Shown one piece after another: positions 32,211 through 39,995 of a DNA stretch of 45,173 nt. The notes beneath the pieces were generated by a model. That model worked only from the letters and a program-made list of their open reading frames with translations, searched no databases and was not told where the DNA came from. The DNA is from WHSV01 sp050693975 (GTDB lineage: Bacteria; Actinomycetota; CADDZG01; WHSQ01): positions 1 to 45,173 of the forward strand of contig JBOGWV010000180.1 of assembly GCA_050693975.1 (NCBI GenBank), in the 5' to 3' direction. Both the position numbers and the translations under genes were made by a program. Within the stretch, counting starts at the first letter, position 1; every line of letters begins with the position of its first letter.

Positions 32211-33653
32211 CTAACGAGCGACCGAGGCCGCAGCCCTTTCGGCGGCCAGGGAGCCGGCTCGCGTGCTCTGTCCGCACTTGCGGCATGAGAACGACTGCTC
32301 GTGGGCGTCGTAGTCCGCGACTCCGAGGCATGTGGGGCAGGAGATAGAGCCCGCGATTGCGGGATCCATGACCCATGGTCGCAACAGGTTCGATGGATCG
32401 TCGACGACCTGCTCGTAGGTCTCCTGCATGGCCGCGAGCAGCGTGCGTGCGCGTTCCTGGGTCTCTTGCTGATACGGGTTTCCCTGCAGCGTCCGCACGA
32501 TGCTCTCGCGCCACTGCGGGCTGGTCGCGTAGCGGCTGACCAGGTTCTGGAACCTGTAGAACATCGAGATTAGGTCGTACCAGACGTCGACCCCGGTCTC
32601 GATGCGCGCCTGGTAGCCGGCGAAAGCCTCCGCTTCCTTGCCTGTCTCGAACGCCTGTGTGATGGTTTCGTAGGCATACATGGCGCTGAACAGCGCAACG
32701 TCGACTCCCGACGAGAAGATCGGGTCGACGAACCGCAGCGCGTCGCCGACCAGCATCCACCCGGGTCCAGCGAACTCCTCGATCTTGTAGGAGTAGTCGC
32801 CCTCGATCCACATCGGTCGAATCCGTTCAGCATCCTTCATCGCGTCGGTGAAGGTTCGGTTCCTAGCGACGAGGCTGTCGAAGAAGTCCTCGTGAGACAT
32901 TCCCGAGCGCTGGAAGTCGTTCTTATCGAGCACGACGCCCATCGAAGTGATGCCGTTGCGCAGCGGAATGTGCCACGACCACCCCTGATTCAAGCCCAGG
33001 AAATAGAACAGGGTGAAGCCCTTGAGACGCTCCGGCGGAGCCATTACTCCCGTAAACCACGAGTACATACAGAACTGATTGAAGTTAGAATCCTTCTTCT
33101 TCTGGCGCATCTGATTTGCAAGGAAACATCGGCGGCCGGACGCGTCCACCACGATCTTGGCGTGTAGGGTGCGTTCCCAGCCGTCGGCGACGCTGGCACG
33201 CACGCCCACGGCCCGGCCCTCCTCGAACAGCACCTCTTTGACCTGTACTCCCTGCAGCACCTTCGCCCCGTTTTCGTGGGCATGCCGCAGAAGCATCGTG
33301 TCCATCACGTCGCGTTCGACATTGTAGGTGTAGGGCTGTGGATTGTTCGGCAAAGGGAACTCGAAGAGCCAGATCTCGATGAACTTCCATAGTGGCGAGC
33401 GAGGAGCGTTCCATCCGGTTCCGGGCTTATGGACGAATCCCGCATCGTTCATCTTGCCGAGGAAGTCGATCTTGTCGAAGACCAGGTTCGTGGAAGGAGT
33501 CAGGGACTCGCCGACGTGGTCACGAGGGTGAATGTCCTTCTCGATGATCATGACTTGGTGGCCATCGCGCGCCAGCAGTGTCCCGAGGGCCGAGGCCGAG
33601 GGCCCTCCTCCGATGATGATCACGTCTGCGTCATACGTGGGCTTTTGTCCCAT
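32211..33653 (-). CDS. PltA-like flavin-dependent halogenase with C-terminal zinc ribbon
   Basis: A 480-residue FAD enzyme of the pyrrole/phenol halogenase group (PltA, Clo-hal, Bmp2). FAD motif: VIIIGGGPSASALG, where the third Gly is Ala, a tolerated change. Then comes EKDIHPRDHVGES, a candidate catalytic Lys at K90 (SPLWKFIEIW), the halogenase signature W225-S-W-H-I-P230, and the second FAD motif VGDALRFVDPIFSSGVDVA. These enzymes use FADH2, O2 and halide, normally on a carrier-bound substrate. Beyond the usual end is a C-x2-C...C-x2-C ribbon (C439, C442, C457, C460), which PltA lacks as far as I recall. It heads an operon with two antiporters. A non-halogenating monooxygenase is possible, but W-x-W-x-I-P argues for halogenation. 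Confidence 0.88.
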   Translation of the reverse strand: MGQKPTYDADVIIIGGGPSASALGTLLARDGHQVMIIEKDIHPRDHVGESLTPSTNLVFDKIDFLGKMNDAGFVHKPGTGWNAPRSPLWKFIEIWLFEFPLPNNPQPYTYNVERDVMDTMLLRHAHENGAKVLQGVQVKEVLFEEGRAVGVRASVADGWERTLHAKIVVDASGRRCFLANQMRQKKKDSNFNQFCMYSWFTGVMAPPERLKGFTLFYFLGLNQGWSWHIPLRNGITSMGVVLDKNDFQRSGMSHEDFFDSLVARNRTFTDAMKDAERIRPMWIEGDYSYKIEEFAGPGWMLVGDALRFVDPIFSSGVDVALFSAMYAYETITQAFETGKEAEAFAGYQARIETGVDVWYDLISMFYRFQNLVSRYATSPQWRESIVRTLQGNPYQQETQERARTLLAAMQETYEQVVDDPSNLLRPWVMDPAIAGSISCPTCLGVADYDAHEQSFSCRKCGQSTRAGSLAAERAAASVAR

Positions 33654-33790
33654 TCCGTGCCGACACCTCGCTCTTTAAGGTCGTTCGAAGGATCCCGATC
33701 CCCTTCCGAACTGAAGAGTCTGTTGGTCGCCGCAGGAATTGGCTATGGCCGGGTGCACATCAGGGGGGTGCACTCGCGCATGAGTAGCGC

Positions 33791-33804
33791 GTGATCTCGA
33801 TCAC
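33791..33804. promoter_or_regulatory. Crp-family operator palindrome GTGA-N6-TCAC
   Basis: The sequence GTGATCTCGATCAC is a perfect 14-bp palindrome of the Crp type, flanked by C on the left and A on the right, so it matches nine of ten consensus positions of TGTGA-N6-TCACA. It lies in the 290-bp divergent region, about 137 bp before the halogenase start and 139 bp before the Cys-rich Tat protein gene. The Crp-family protein at 27631 keeps the residues that read GTGA, so it is the likely binder. Confidence 0.7.
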
Positions 33805-33943
33805 AGGGTCATCCGGGGAGCCGAGGGTCCGAAGACGTACTCCCGGCCGCAGAAATGATACGGCGAACGACGGGCGATGCAGCCGCGGATGACTCGTAGC
33901 GTGAGCCGTGGCGGTTCGGCCTGGATATTTGAAGGTGGTGGGC

Positions 33944-34291
33944 ATGCCTCGAAAGGAAGACAAATACCTCCCCCGGGAGCTGGGCGTCACGCGTCGAGAC
34001 ATGCTCAAGCGTGGGGCGTTGGTGGGCGGCACCCTGTTGTGGGTCGCTCCCGTGATCCAGAGCGTCGGCCCGGCCGCTTTCGGAGGCACCCTCAGGCCGC
34101 ACAAGTGCTGTTTCTGCTCGAATCACCGGCGGGCCAATCACTCGCCGCCGACCCAGTGCCAGAACAATGGCAACTCCGCGACCGCGGCCGACTGTGCCTC
34201 CTTCTGTGCTTCGCTCGGGTACCGAACCTCGGAGTTCTGCGAATCGAACTCTCCGACCACATGCGATTCCAACGGGTGTTCCTGCAACTAA
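33944..34291 (+). CDS. Cys-rich exported protein with Tat-type signal, copy 2
   Basis: A 115-residue exported protein of unknown function. I take ATG 33944, with GAAGGTGG upstream, instead of the earlier in-frame GTG. A twin arginine (VTRRDMLKRG) precedes the hydrophobic core (ALVGGTLLWVAPVIQSVG), with a probable cleavage near PAAFGG. The mature part, about 65 residues, has 10 cysteines in clusters (HKCCFCSNH, DCASFCASLGY, CDSNGCSCN) and ends in Cys-Asn. It parallels the protein at 6074 in signal type, Cys-richness and position beside an HprK-like kinase gene, but the mature sequences are clearly different. A 82-bp gap precedes the kinase. It is a candidate precursor or client of that kinase. 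Confidence 0.75.
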   Translation: MPRKEDKYLPRELGVTRRDMLKRGALVGGTLLWVAPVIQSVGPAAFGGTLRPHKCCFCSNHRRANHSPPTQCQNNGNSATAADCASFCASLGYRTSEFCESNSPTTCDSNGCSCN

Positions 34292-34373
34292 GAGACGGGG
34301 ACACCCCTAGCCAGTACAAGGCGCTTGCCCGGGCCGGATTCACCGGTCCGGGCTCTCGCGTGCTGGAGGCCTT

Positions 34374-35258
34374 GTGAGCACCGTTCAGGACGCGACCCCC
34401 ACGCGAGTGTCCCGGAGGTTCGCCTATCAGGCCCACGTCGAAGTGCTGGACTACCCCCTTCGCGTCGAGACCGATATCGAGCACGCTGCTCGAACGATCG
34501 AGGAGATACTTGCTCCCTTCCGCTGTCCAGAAGATCCGAATGGAGTTGCTCTTTCGATCGTCGATGATCACGAGGCGTGGGCACCGTTCGCCCTATACCT
34601 CGGAGACGAGCCTCTGCGAGAGCACGCTGAGCTCGAGCCGGTCCTCGATTACCTGTTCTGGTACATCAATCACCAGGCGATCATCAACACCAAGCGCCAT
34701 CTTATGGTGCACGCCGCGGCGGCGTCTCTGCACGGTCGAGGCCTGCTGCTGCCGGCACGCATGGACTCCGGTAAGAGCACTCTCGTCGCGGGCCTTACAC
34801 GCTCAGGTTTCGATTACCTTACCGACGAGGTCGCCCTTCTCGACCCGTCCTCGGGAATTCTGCACCCTTATCCGAAGGCGCTATGGCTGGAGGAGCCGTC
34901 GATAAGCGCCATCGGCGGGCTGACGCGAATCCAGAGGCGCCTGCTCGGCGAGCAGTACCAGGTGCCTGCCAGCGACCTGAGACAAAGCGCCATCGGTTCC
35001 CCTGTGCCGGTGCGTCTGATCGTTACACCGCGCTACGAAGAAGGGGCCCAAACCCAGCTCGAAGCCATCGGCCGAGCCGAAGCCATAGTCCTGCTCCGCA
35101 GCCACTGCTTCAACTTCCCCGACTTCGGAGATCGGGGACTCGACCTGTTGTCGGAACTCGTCCGCGGCGCCGACTGCTACCGGATGATCGTTGGTGACCT
35201 AGGGGCGGCCGTCGAAGCCCTCACCCGACTAGCCGGTGAGGAGGTCGCCTCCGCATGA
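34374..35258 (+). CDS. HprK-like kinase, copy 2
   Basis: A 294-residue P-loop protein of the HprK-like group. Residues 108-150 hold the strand HLMVHAAAASLHGRGLLLPA, the Walker A loop A128-RMDS-G-K134-ST, the helix LVAGLTRSG and the acidic pair in YLTDEVALLDP. The first Walker A glycine is Ala but the lysine is intact, so ATP binding is expected. An N-terminal domain of about 100 residues has the same pattern as the proteins at 2941 and 5153. GTG 34374 is the chosen start. It lies between a Cys-rich Tat protein gene and a lipoyl-like gene that overlaps its stop codon (ATGA). No PqqD-like gene is nearby in this second module, unlike the first. Confidence 0.8.
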   Translation: MSTVQDATPTRVSRRFAYQAHVEVLDYPLRVETDIEHAARTIEEILAPFRCPEDPNGVALSIVDDHEAWAPFALYLGDEPLREHAELEPVLDYLFWYINHQAIINTKRHLMVHAAAASLHGRGLLLPARMDSGKSTLVAGLTRSGFDYLTDEVALLDPSSGILHPYPKALWLEEPSISAIGGLTRIQRRLLGEQYQVPASDLRQSAIGSPVPVRLIVTPRYEEGAQTQLEAIGRAEAIVLLRSHCFNFPDFGDRGLDLLSELVRGADCYRMIVGDLGAAVEALTRLAGEEVASA

Positions 35259-35536
35259 GCCCGGACCACCACCTATTCTTCGCTCCCGCAGGTGAAGGGG
35301 TTTCGATCGACGAGCGAGTGGTCGTTTCTCCGTGCTGGGGAAGAATCCACCCTCACTCCTTGACTGCCGGGCAGCTGATCGATCTAGGTGCCGTAATCGG
35401 ACACCTGCGTGAGGGTGGCGAGGAAGTCCCCCTCGTTTGCCACGCGCGCGCCACCTTCGTTGCATGGTTCGTGGAACGCGGCCAGCGGGTCGCTCCCGGG
35501 ACCCGCATTGCCTCGTTGCGCGTCACAGACGAGTAG
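35255..35536 (+). CDS. Small lipoyl/biotinyl-like fold protein without the modifiable lysine
   Basis: A 93-residue protein. The first half has a short strand pair (HLFFAPAGEGVSIDERVVVSP). The second half, GQLIDLGAVIGHLREGGEEV to WFVERGQRVAPGTRIASL, reads like the two beta-sheet halves of a biotinyl/lipoyl domain (V-x-x-G-D-x-V-x-x-G-Q-x-L). At the hairpin, where M-K-M or D-K normally carries the cofactor, it has HARATFVAWF with no lysine. Such unmodified lipoyl-like domains often act as periplasmic adaptor or binding modules. It overlaps the HprK-like gene by 4 bp, which suggests a functional pair. The assignment rests on pattern only. Confidence 0.5.
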   Translation: MSPDHHLFFAPAGEGVSIDERVVVSPCWGRIHPHSLTAGQLIDLGAVIGHLREGGEEVPLVCHARATFVAWFVERGQRVAPGTRIASLRVTDE

Positions 35537-35599
35537 GCCAGAACGATCTATCTACGTTGCGATCTAGAGCCGATGCATGATGCGAACGGCCTCATTGGG

Positions 35600-35652
35600 T
35601 ACGGACAATCAGAGCAAGCAGCTGGTTGACAGTTGCAGCGCTTTTGTCCGTA
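35600..35652. promoter_or_regulatory. 9-bp inverted repeat framing a TTGACA box upstream of the large secreted protein
   Basis: TACGGACAA (35600-35608) and TTGTCCGTA (35644-35652) are perfect inverted repeats 35 bp apart. TTGACA, a consensus -35 hexamer, lies between them at 35626-35631. No convincing -10 box is visible before GTG 35670. It may be an operator pair or a leader stem-loop. Confidence 0.4.
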
Positions 35653-35669
35653 AAGAAAGGGATGGTTCA

Positions 35670-36947
35670 GTGAGGAAACGTTTCCTGAGTGTGTTGGCCG
35701 CGTGCGCGGTCATTGGACTTGTGCTGGCGCAGCCCGCATACGCCACTATCATCAGCGCGAGCGGGGCGGCGGTGAAGATCGCTCCTCCGGCGACCCTGGT
35801 CAATCCGAAGCTGGAGAGCGACACCCAGATGTTCGTGTGGGACGAGCAACAGAACGTTACCCTGCCGAATTCTCTGAACGTGGACATCTCCACACCTGGC
35901 CTCTACGACGACAATGACGACTTGACGCCGGCTGCAATCCCGGCGGGGACTGTGGTCAGCAGCCATTTCGTACATGGCGACAACGTTGGCAGCGGGGGCG
36001 GGGGCCACAACCTCGACGGCACCGTCGTGGTCGACGCGGAAATCCTGGGGATAATCATCATGAACCCCAACCTCGACGATAGTGATTTCCTCGGAGCTCC
36101 CGGCACCGAGTACCCGACGGGACTCGACCAGCGCCGGTTCACGATCGAAGCCTCCGACTTCCTCATCGAGCAGGTCGACAGGCGAACCGTGTTCATCCAC
36201 ATGAATGTGCGAGCCCATGCGGACGAGATCAGGATCATTACCGAAGCCGCGCCCACACCGGTGACCCCGACGGTCGCCACCGAGGTCCACAACGCAGCTC
36301 ACCAGGACATCACCGGCCAGACCGTTGCGGCCGGAACGGTAGTCCACGACAAGGCCATCGTCACCGGTAGCGGGCCGACCCCCACCGGCACGGTCGACTT
36401 CGCTCGCTTCACCAACGGCACCTGCTCCGGCACTCCTGCAGCGGTTGAGAGCGATGTCGCACTCGATGGCGGCGGCACCGCGGAGTCGAGCACCTTCACG
36501 ACCGTCCAAGGGGACATGGCGTACCTGGTGCACTACGACGGCGACGCCAACTACAACCCTGGTGACGGGCCCTGTGAGCCCCTGAAGGTCGAGAAAAGGG
36601 GTGGCGAGGGGTGTACTCCGGGCTACTGGAAGCAGCCCCACCACTTCGACTCGTGGGTCGGCTTCGCACCGGGCGACAGCTTCGAGGCAGTCTTCGGCCG
36701 GGACGCCTTCGCAGGCAGTCCTACTCTACTGACGGCACTCTCCACGGGCGGCGGCGGCATGAACGCCCTCGGCAGGCACTCGACGGCGGCACTGTTGAAT
36801 GCCTCGCATCCGGGCGTCGACTTCGCGTTCACCAGCGCCGAGGTCATCTCCATGTTCCAGGGAGCTTTCGATGCCGGCGGCGCGGCCATCGAGAACACCA
36901 AGGACATCTTCGACGCCGCGAACAACGGAGGGTGTGGCCTGAACTAA
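35670..36947 (+). CDS. Large secreted surface protein with Ig-like domain and C-T-P-G-Y-W-K-Q module
   Basis: A protein of about 425 residues. I take GTG 35670, because a clean signal peptide begins there (MRKRFLSVLAACAVIGLVLA, cut after AYA); the frame is open upstream to 35577. The mature N-terminal half (about 30-195) is a beta-rich domain containing HNLDGTVVVDAEILGIIIMN. Residues about 215-325 form an Ig-like domain (VHDKAIVTGSGPTPTGTVDF to YLVHYDGDANYNPGDGPCEP). The C-terminal module begins CTPGYWKQPHHFDSWVGFAP, a signature I know from many exported actinobacterial and metagenomic surface proteins of unknown function. No sorting signal or membrane anchor follows. It may be a matrix protein for the local exopolysaccharide. 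A strong hairpin terminator follows. Confidence 0.75.
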   Translation: MRKRFLSVLAACAVIGLVLAQPAYATIISASGAAVKIAPPATLVNPKLESDTQMFVWDEQQNVTLPNSLNVDISTPGLYDDNDDLTPAAIPAGTVVSSHFVHGDNVGSGGGGHNLDGTVVVDAEILGIIIMNPNLDDSDFLGAPGTEYPTGLDQRRFTIEASDFLIEQVDRRTVFIHMNVRAHADEIRIITEAAPTPVTPTVATEVHNAAHQDITGQTVAAGTVVHDKAIVTGSGPTPTGTVDFARFTNGTCSGTPAAVESDVALDGGGTAESSTFTTVQGDMAYLVHYDGDANYNPGDGPCEPLKVEKRGGEGCTPGYWKQPHHFDSWVGFAPGDSFEAVFGRDAFAGSPTLLTALSTGGGGMNALGRHSTAALLNASHPGVDFAFTSAEVISMFQGAFDAGGAAIENTKDIFDAANNGGCGLN

Positions 36948-36978
36948 ACGTCCGCTGATGTTCCTGGGGGGAATGTGG

Positions 36979-37003
36979 GAGGTGGCCGGAAACGGCCACC
37001 TTT
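36979..37003 (+). terminator. Intrinsic terminator after the secreted-protein gene
   Basis: GGTGGCCG (36981-36988) and CGGCCACC (36993-37000) form a perfect 8-bp stem with a GAAA tetraloop, extended by A-T, and followed by TTTC. It sits 33 bp after the stop and just before the 3' end of the opposing gene. Confidence 0.85.
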
Positions 37004-37025
37004 CACAACGTTGCGTCACCCAAGG

Positions 37026-38669
37026 TCACGACTCCATCCGCCTCCATCTGCGGATCAATCGGAGTTGCGGGCTGGTTTCCAGGCTCTGGGCCAGCGATTG
37101 GGTGTCGAGCAAGCCCTTTCCAAACGGTATCTCGAGAGGCGATTTCGCTTCGGCCTTGCACGAGCTGACCCTCACGAAGGACGTCGCCGTTCGTATGCCA
37201 TGAGCACGAAGCGCGGTCCGAGCGTCGACTCCTGCGACACCGAGCTGCGTGTAGAGAATGGCCTGATCGACCCAGTCGATGATGCGGTCCGATGGAAGCT
37301 TCGTATTGAGCATGAGCTCCACGATGTCCGTGGTTGCCATGTTGGGGATGTTCTCGATGTCCTCTTCTTCGAGACGCGCCTCGTGCCAGACGGTAAGCCC
37401 GTCGAGATCGCTCACGGGTAGATCCGTCTTGAGGCTCTGGACGATCCAGCCCGTGGCCTTCTTGTAGGCCACCTGAACGATCTGCCATGCGATCCTGGGA
37501 AAGACTCCGATCACAAAGCCGAGCGTCAGCAACTCCGTCCCGCCCACCGGAGTCTCCACCTGATTGAAGATCGCGCTGACGACCCAGATCCCTATCACCG
37601 CTAGGACGATCCGCATCGTGATGGCGACATACGCGCTCCCGCGAAGGTCGCGCCGAATGTAGCGGCGGAAGAGCATCTGCAACCCGAAGAAGTAGGCGCC
37701 AAGGAACGCGAAGTTGACCGGCGTCTCGGCGGGAGCGAGCGCGGCCAGCCATTGCTCTGCCAACGAGACGTTCGCGACGCCGATATCCGGTGACCGAAGC
37801 CACGGTGGCATTGTCGTGATCCAGCCGAGGGCGACGAGCGCGGTCGTCAACAATATGGGCGCGGTCGCAGGTGACTTCACGAGCGTCGACGAGCCTTCCT
37901 GCGCACGATCCAGTTGGAACCTGCCGCAGATGATGTCTTCAGCAACATTGTCGGCGACCCGCCCATAGATGGCTTCGAACTTCTGGATGTACGTGTAGAC
38001 GCAACGGCGAAACATCGCTTCCTTCACCTGATCATTGGGATCGTCATCCCTGTCGAGAAGGCCAAGTCGATTGAGGTTGCTGACGAAGTCGTTCAGCACG
38101 CTCGACTTACGCGTGGCGATGAACAGGTACCACATCGAGGCGGGAAGCAAGCAAACGATCGCGAGAAAGATCGCTCGCAGAACCGGGACCTGGTAGCGAT
38201 CGGGCATGAACACAACGGTTCCCACCACCAGCAGCAGCAGCGGTGCGACGACGAACGAAAGCATTGCCTCGCGGCTCCTGGGAGTCGCTTTGCTTATCCG
38301 TGCTCGCACGGATGGAAAGGCGAGCGAGGCCAGGATGACCACCACGCCGGCGATGAGTACCCACCACCAGCGGGTAATCAGCTCCCGGCCCTCGCCTGTG
38401 TTCCAGGCGACGATCGCACCCACTCCGACCCAGAAGAGAAGGCCCAGTGTCATTGACGACCGGCTGAGCGAGGAATCCTCTGAGCCGGCGCCCTCGGCTC
38501 CGGCCCCATTGCCTTCAACGGCGGATTCGGACGGAGCCGGGGAGTCGAGACCTGTCCCGGCGAGGCGGACGGGGTCGAGTTCCGCAGTCGTGGGCGGAGA
38601 AGCGATCCCCGACCTCGCCTGAGGAGGGTTCGTCGTGTGCTTCTCGGATAACGGGTTCGGGGGGGTCAT
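37026..38669 (-). CDS. Large membrane protein of unknown function with C-terminal cytoplasmic domain
   Basis: A 547-residue protein I do not recognise. Residues 1-70 are Pro/Ser/Ala-rich and probably disordered. Four hydrophobic helices follow in two pairs (about 74-122 and 138-185), a soluble segment (about 190-265) containing FRRCVYTYIQKFEAIYGRVA, and another four helices (about 265-400). The last 140 residues are soluble, and LPVSDLDGLTVWHEARLEEE, ENIPNMATTDIVELML and YTQLGVAGVDARTALRAHGI resemble tandem helix-hairpin-helix units. I chose ATG 38669, with GAGAGG eight bases upstream, over GTG 38693. Nothing in the neighbourhood defines its job; it is transcribed alone, away from the frameshifted gene by about 100 bp. 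Confidence 0.7.
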   Translation of the reverse strand: MTPPNPLSEKHTTNPPQARSGIASPPTTAELDPVRLAGTGLDSPAPSESAVEGNGAGAEGAGSEDSSLSRSSMTLGLLFWVGVGAIVAWNTGEGRELITRWWWVLIAGVVVILASLAFPSVRARISKATPRSREAMLSFVVAPLLLLVVGTVVFMPDRYQVPVLRAIFLAIVCLLPASMWYLFIATRKSSVLNDFVSNLNRLGLLDRDDDPNDQVKEAMFRRCVYTYIQKFEAIYGRVADNVAEDIICGRFQLDRAQEGSSTLVKSPATAPILLTTALVALGWITTMPPWLRSPDIGVANVSLAEQWLAALAPAETPVNFAFLGAYFFGLQMLFRRYIRRDLRGSAYVAITMRIVLAVIGIWVVSAIFNQVETPVGGTELLTLGFVIGVFPRIAWQIVQVAYKKATGWIVQSLKTDLPVSDLDGLTVWHEARLEEEDIENIPNMATTDIVELMLNTKLPSDRIIDWVDQAILYTQLGVAGVDARTALRAHGIRTATSFVRVSSCKAEAKSPLEIPFGKGLLDTQSLAQSLETSPQLRLIRRWRRMES

Positions 38670-38772
38670 GTTCGTCGCCTCTCGCCCACGCACGGGGCCG
38701 AGACGAACCTAGGTAACCTGCGTCACCGGGCCGTCACCGGTGCATCACGCACACCTCGTTGGGAGCTCCCCG

Positions 38773-39712
38773 CTAGCTCCAGGGCATCTGGGGCCACCAT
38801 CCGTAGCCGAAGATGGAGGGAACTCGCAGGACCCAATAGACGAAGGTGAACGTACCCGCAACGATCAGGGCCGAGGCGGTGAAGCGCTGCAGGCGTCCCG
38901 GGCTTCTTTCCAGCCATTTCTGAAATGCTCCCCGGGTGCCGTAGGCGAGCACCAAGAAGAGGGCGACCATGATGACGATGTTGCCGAGTGGCTGGAGCAC
39001 AAACGCGCTCGCACCGTAGAACGCGTTTTCCGGTCTCCGCCGCGTGCTGGAACATCTTGAAGAACAGCGGGAACGGACGTCCTATCAAGAAGGCGCCGAT
39101 CAGACCGCCCATGATGACCAGCTGAGCGTTTGGGTGCTTGGCATGGATGCGCGCGAGTGGATCGGGCACGACGCGAATCGCTGCCAGTCCCATGTAAACG
39201 AGAACGACGCCTATCGCCCCGAACACGAGGTTGGACTGGATGAGGCCCACGGGATAGTTGTTGCCCACGACCTCCGCAGAGAGCTGAGGAATGCCGGTTC
39301 CGATCAACGCACCGACGGCCCCGTAGAGTCCCGCGACCACGCAGGTTCCGAGAGCCAGCCAGCCCACCGGCTTAAGCGCCGAAGCCCACCGGCTGCTGCG
39401 GGAGCCCTCCTGGCCCATCAGCGGAGCGACGGCGCTGAAGGCGGCGATATTGCACGCGGTGAAAGTCCCCGCGATCCGCGAGACGAATGCGAAAAGCGCT
39501 CCCATCGTCGTTCCGGTGATAGCCGTCTCTTTTACGTCATAGCCGAGTAGGGAGTTGGCGATGTTGTCGCCAATGATCGAGTCCACGAAAGTGAACGACC
39601 AGATAATCGTGAGGACGATGCCGGCCACCACGCTCCATCCGATCACTCGCAGGTTGGACTCGCGAGCGACGAGAAGGTCCGAGGTAGTCAGCGACTTTGT
39701 AGTGGTGGCCAC
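38773..39712 (-). pseudogene. Polytopic membrane protein gene interrupted by a one-base frameshift
   Basis: The first 230 residues form a normal membrane protein, with about seven helices including GTFTACNIAAFSAVAPLMG and IMGGLIGAFLIGRPFPLFF. After FQHAAETG the frame turns into Arg-rich nonsense. One base fewer in the run TTTT (39026-39029 on the + strand) restores TGNAFYGASAFVLQPLGNIV and then two more helices (VALFLVLAYGTRGAFQK; ALIVAGTFTFVYWVL) to a stop at 38773. The frameshift is either a real mutation in a homopolymer or a sequencing or assembly error. The G-T-F-T-A-C-N segment weakly recalls CcdA/DsbD-like or small-molecule transport proteins, but I cannot assign a function. It is divergent from the MFS-halogenase operon. 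Confidence 0.7.
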
Positions 39713-39797
39713 GAGGCACCTCCAGATCGGCGGATGCGAAGACGCGATCGTACGAACTGGCCCCCAGGTGGAATGGGAGACCGGTCACGTCTCGAAC

Positions 39798-39811
39798 GTG
39801 TTCTTGATCAC
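39798..39811. promoter_or_regulatory. Imperfect Crp-like site upstream of the MFS-halogenase operon
   Basis: GTGTTCTTGATCAC matches GTGA-N6-TCAC except for one base in the left half. It is overlapped on the left by a 5-bp-arm inverted repeat (CACGT / ACGTG, 39786-39800). It lies in the 283-bp divergent gap between the frameshifted membrane gene and the MFS gene; I see no gene in that gap. This is weaker than the site at 33791. Confidence 0.35.
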
Positions 39812-39995
39812 TTGCTGGATGTGGCCCTCGTCACGAGCTGCGATCTGGCTTCAGCCGGGCTCAGGCGGGAATGCCCGATTCCTCCGAAACCTGCTTTCGA
39901 CGTAGCGGGAATACGCTCCCTGAGCCTGTCGACGTAGAAGCCGGCCGCACAGAGTTAAGCGGTTGTCTGGGAGTTGCCTGCGGACAGGAGTAAGG

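Noticed and set aside
39713..39995. Small genes in the gap before the MFS transporter
   Set aside because: The open frames here (for example 39851-40132 on the minus strand) have no ribosome-binding site or domain pattern and overlap the MFS start.
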